From: Lysobacterales bacterium
Lineage (GTDB): Bacteria > Pseudomonadota > Gammaproteobacteria > Xanthomonadales > Rhodanobacteraceae
DNA length: 64,000 nucleotides
NCBI GenBank assembly: GCA_016721015.1
Contig: JADKJL010000012.1
Coordinates: forward strand, 496,001 to 560,000
Direction of reading: 5' to 3'
Shown here in pieces: positions 62,460 to 64,000 of the stretch (the first letter of the stretch is position 1; the number at the start of each line of letters is the position of its first letter). Made by a program: the position numbers and the translations under genes. A model generated the notes under the pieces. The model searched no databases. It worked only from the letters and a program-made list of their open reading frames with translations, and was not told the origin of the DNA.

Positions 62460-63041
62460 ATGTTGATGGAACGGCGCACCCTGATCGTCGGCGTTTCACT
62501 CGCGATCATTGCCGCATTGAGCCAGATCGTGCTCTGGCTGACCCGACCGCCTCCGCTCGAGCCAACCTTCAGCGGCCCTCCACGCTCGGGTTACACGCTC
62601 GACAATTTTTCGATGAATGCGCTTGATGAGCACGGCAAGCTCAGCTTCACGGTCAGCGGCCCGCGTCTGACGCGCCGGGGCGAGGATGGCTCGATCTTCG
62701 TCTCGACCCCCGACTACGTGATTGTCGACAAGGACAGTCACCCATGGATCGGCTTATCGGATTCGGCCTCGGTCAACAAGGATGGGTCGATCATGAAACT
62801 GGAGGGTCACGTCGAAATGGAGCGTCAACCGGACGCGAACACTAGCGCGGCCCGCATCGTCACCTCCGATCTGATTGCCCATCCGCGCGACAATACCCTT
62901 GAGACCGCGGCGCCGGCGCAGATCACGCAGCCGGGTTCTATACTGCGCGGTACCGGCATGCGCGGTGACCTCAACAGCAAAACCCTGGAGCTGCTATCCG
63001 ATGTCCACAACACGTTTGAACCGACCCGGCGCAAGCCCTGA
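62460..63041 (+). CDS. lptC: LPS export protein LptC
   Basis: Bitopic inner membrane protein that passes lipopolysaccharide from LptBFG to LptA. One N-terminal helix (LIVGVSLAIIAALSQIVLWL) precedes a beta-jellyroll domain with YTLDNFSMNALDEHGKLSFT and a C-terminal GMRGDLNSKTLELLSDV. It has 193 residues. It ends 4 bp before lptA. Confidence 0.93.
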   Translation: MLMERRTLIVGVSLAIIAALSQIVLWLTRPPPLEPTFSGPPRSGYTLDNFSMNALDEHGKLSFTVSGPRLTRRGEDGSIFVSTPDYVIVDKDSHPWIGLSDSASVNKDGSIMKLEGHVEMERQPDANTSAARIVTSDLIAHPRDNTLETAAPAQITQPGSILRGTGMRGDLNSKTLELLSDVHNTFEPTRRKP

Positions 63042-63045
63042 TCGC

Positions 63046-63585
63046 ATGATCGGCCGGCACCTGTGGCTCGGCGTGATTGGCATGCTCGCAGTCGGCAGCG
63101 CACACGCCTTGAGCAGTGATCGCGACAAGAACCTCGAAGTTCGCGCCAGCTACAACAAGATGGTCACGACCACACCGTCGTTCGCGTTGTTCAAGGACAA
63201 CGTGCGCATCGAACAGGGTTCGTTGAAAGCCAGCGGCGACGAGGCGCGGGTCTACGAGGGCGATGGCAGCGAAAATTCGGGCCGGCGCATCGTCCTGACC
63301 GGATCGCCGGCCCGGCTTGAACAATTGCAGGACAACAACGGCGGCCTGATGACCGCACGCGCTGCGGAGATCGACTACAACGATGCCAGCCATGTCGCGA
63401 TACTCACTGGTGATGTCGTCGTCATCCAGGAAGGCAAGTCCGAATTCCGCGGTCAGCGCATGACCTACAACTCCGAAACCGGCGCCATGGAGGGTGGCAG
63501 CCAGGCCCCGGGCAGTGAAGTCCACATGACCTTCAAGCCCAAGCCGAAGAGTTCCGCCAAACCGGCAACGGACACGAATCGCTGA
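63046..63585 (+). CDS. lptA: LPS transport periplasmic protein LptA
   Basis: Forms the periplasmic bridge for lipopolysaccharide. The signal peptide is MIGRHLWLGVIGMLAVGSAHA. The OstA-like domain includes LEVRASYNKMVTTTPSFALF, RIVLTGSPARLEQLQ and EGKSEFRGQRMTYNSETGAM. It has 179 residues. A start at 63001 is possible but would overlap lptC. The stop overlaps the lptB start (TGATG). Confidence 0.94.
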   Translation: MIGRHLWLGVIGMLAVGSAHALSSDRDKNLEVRASYNKMVTTTPSFALFKDNVRIEQGSLKASGDEARVYEGDGSENSGRRIVLTGSPARLEQLQDNNGGLMTARAAEIDYNDASHVAILTGDVVVIQEGKSEFRGQRMTYNSETGAMEGGSQAPGSEVHMTFKPKPKSSAKPATDTNR

Positions 63586-64000
63586 TGCTGCATGCGGCAA
63601 ACCTGCGCAAGGCCTATGCGGGCCGCACCGTGGTGCGTGATTTCGGCTTTTCCCTGCGCCAGGGCGAAGTGGTTGGCCTGCTCGGGCCGAACGGTGCCGG
63701 CAAGACCACCTGTTTTTACATGGTGGTCGGTCTGGTCGCTGCCGATTCGGGCAGCATCCGCCTCGATGACCGCACCATCACGACCATGCCGATGCACGAA
63801 CGCGCCGCGCTCGGCATCGGTTACCTGCCGCAGGAGCCCTCGGTGTTTCGCCGCCTGAGCGTGGCCGACAATGTCATGGCCATCCTCGAGCTGCGCAAGG
63901 ATCTCGATGCGAAAGGCCGCGAAAGCGAGCTGGAGCATCTGCTCGACGATCTGCAGATCAGCCACATCGCGCGCAGCAAGGGAGCAAGCTTGTCAGGTGG
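63585..64000 (+). CDS. lptB: LPS export ABC transporter ATPase LptB, 5' part
   Basis: The ATPase that powers LPS export, truncated by the window edge after 138 codons. Walker A is GLLGPNGAGKTT; the Q-loop is YLPQEPSVFRRLSV; the ABC signature begins at the edge (ASLSGG). The N-terminus reads MLHAANLRKAYAGRTVVRDF. It shares one base with the lptA stop. Confidence 0.96.
   Translation, partial: MLHAANLRKAYAGRTVVRDFGFSLRQGEVVGLLGPNGAGKTTCFYMVVGLVAADSGSIRLDDRTITTMPMHERAALGIGYLPQEPSVFRRLSVADNVMAILELRKDLDAKGRESELEHLLDDLQISHIARSKGASLSG

Overview
The window is a high-GC chromosomal segment that looks like a gammaproteobacterium of the order Lysobacterales (Xanthomonadales). The evidence is gene order: a complete his operon headed by a TrpR-like YerC/YecD regulator, an rrf2-sufBCDS operon, a murA-ibaG / kdsD-kdsC-lptCAB divergent pair, an amgK-murU pair, and a purMN unit divergent from DUF2066-PgsA-like-PerM-hda. 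The short C-terminal tail of the M28 peptidase and abundant REP-type repeats fit the same group. Genus cannot be fixed from the sequence alone. No tRNA, rRNA, insertion sequence, phage gene or CRISPR array was seen.

Layout. 1-5080: start of an HlyD-type adaptor, small proteins (DUF3309, EF-hand), an XRE-cupin regulator, a HAD hydrolase and a GGDEF protein; the regulator and the GGDEF gene both show apparent frameshifts. 5334-14564: a large secreted BNR/sortilin-repeat protein, divergent gcvP under a tandem glycine riboswitch, and a convergent M1 aminopeptidase sharing a bidirectional terminator. 14565-25268: a DUF1499 pseudogene and its intact paralogue, a TPR-sulfotransferase, a secreted protein of unknown function, exported MsrA/MsrB, an M28 peptidase, a WS/DGAT acyltransferase and a photolyase. 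25385-31240: an alpha-2-macroglobulin-like lipoprotein, SlyD and a decayed cold-shock gene. 31399-38857: hisIE-F-A-H-B-C-D-G plus regulator, all overlapping, with a palindromic operator. 38858-39800: a repeat island (inverted heptamers, four 164-bp REP units, more heptamers). 39801-44490: a five-gene envelope redox module (flavodoxin reductase, ApbE, DUF4198, DUF2271, PepSY). 44566-51092: GNAT and the suf operon, which carries an inserted nucleotidyltransferase/partner pair between sufB and sufC. 51221-58814: amgK-murU, hda/perM/PgsA-like/DUF2066, purMN and DUF3108. 58827-64000: murA with an unusual C-terminal tail, ibaG, and the Kdo/LPS transport genes running off the window at lptB.

Main observations. 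(1) The ApbE cluster looks like a complete periplasmic flavin electron-transfer chain, and its DUF2271 protein carries a DGVSGAT flavinylation motif. (2) A heptamer repeat (GTGAGCG/CGCTCAC) recurs at gene 3' ends, supplies the stop codons of DUF3108 and murA, and sits beside a 42-residue MurA tail. (3) An uncharacterised nucleotidyltransferase/small-protein pair is embedded in the suf operon. (4) A trp-operator-like palindrome lies just before the his regulator, and an AT-rich palindrome overlaps the suf promoter.
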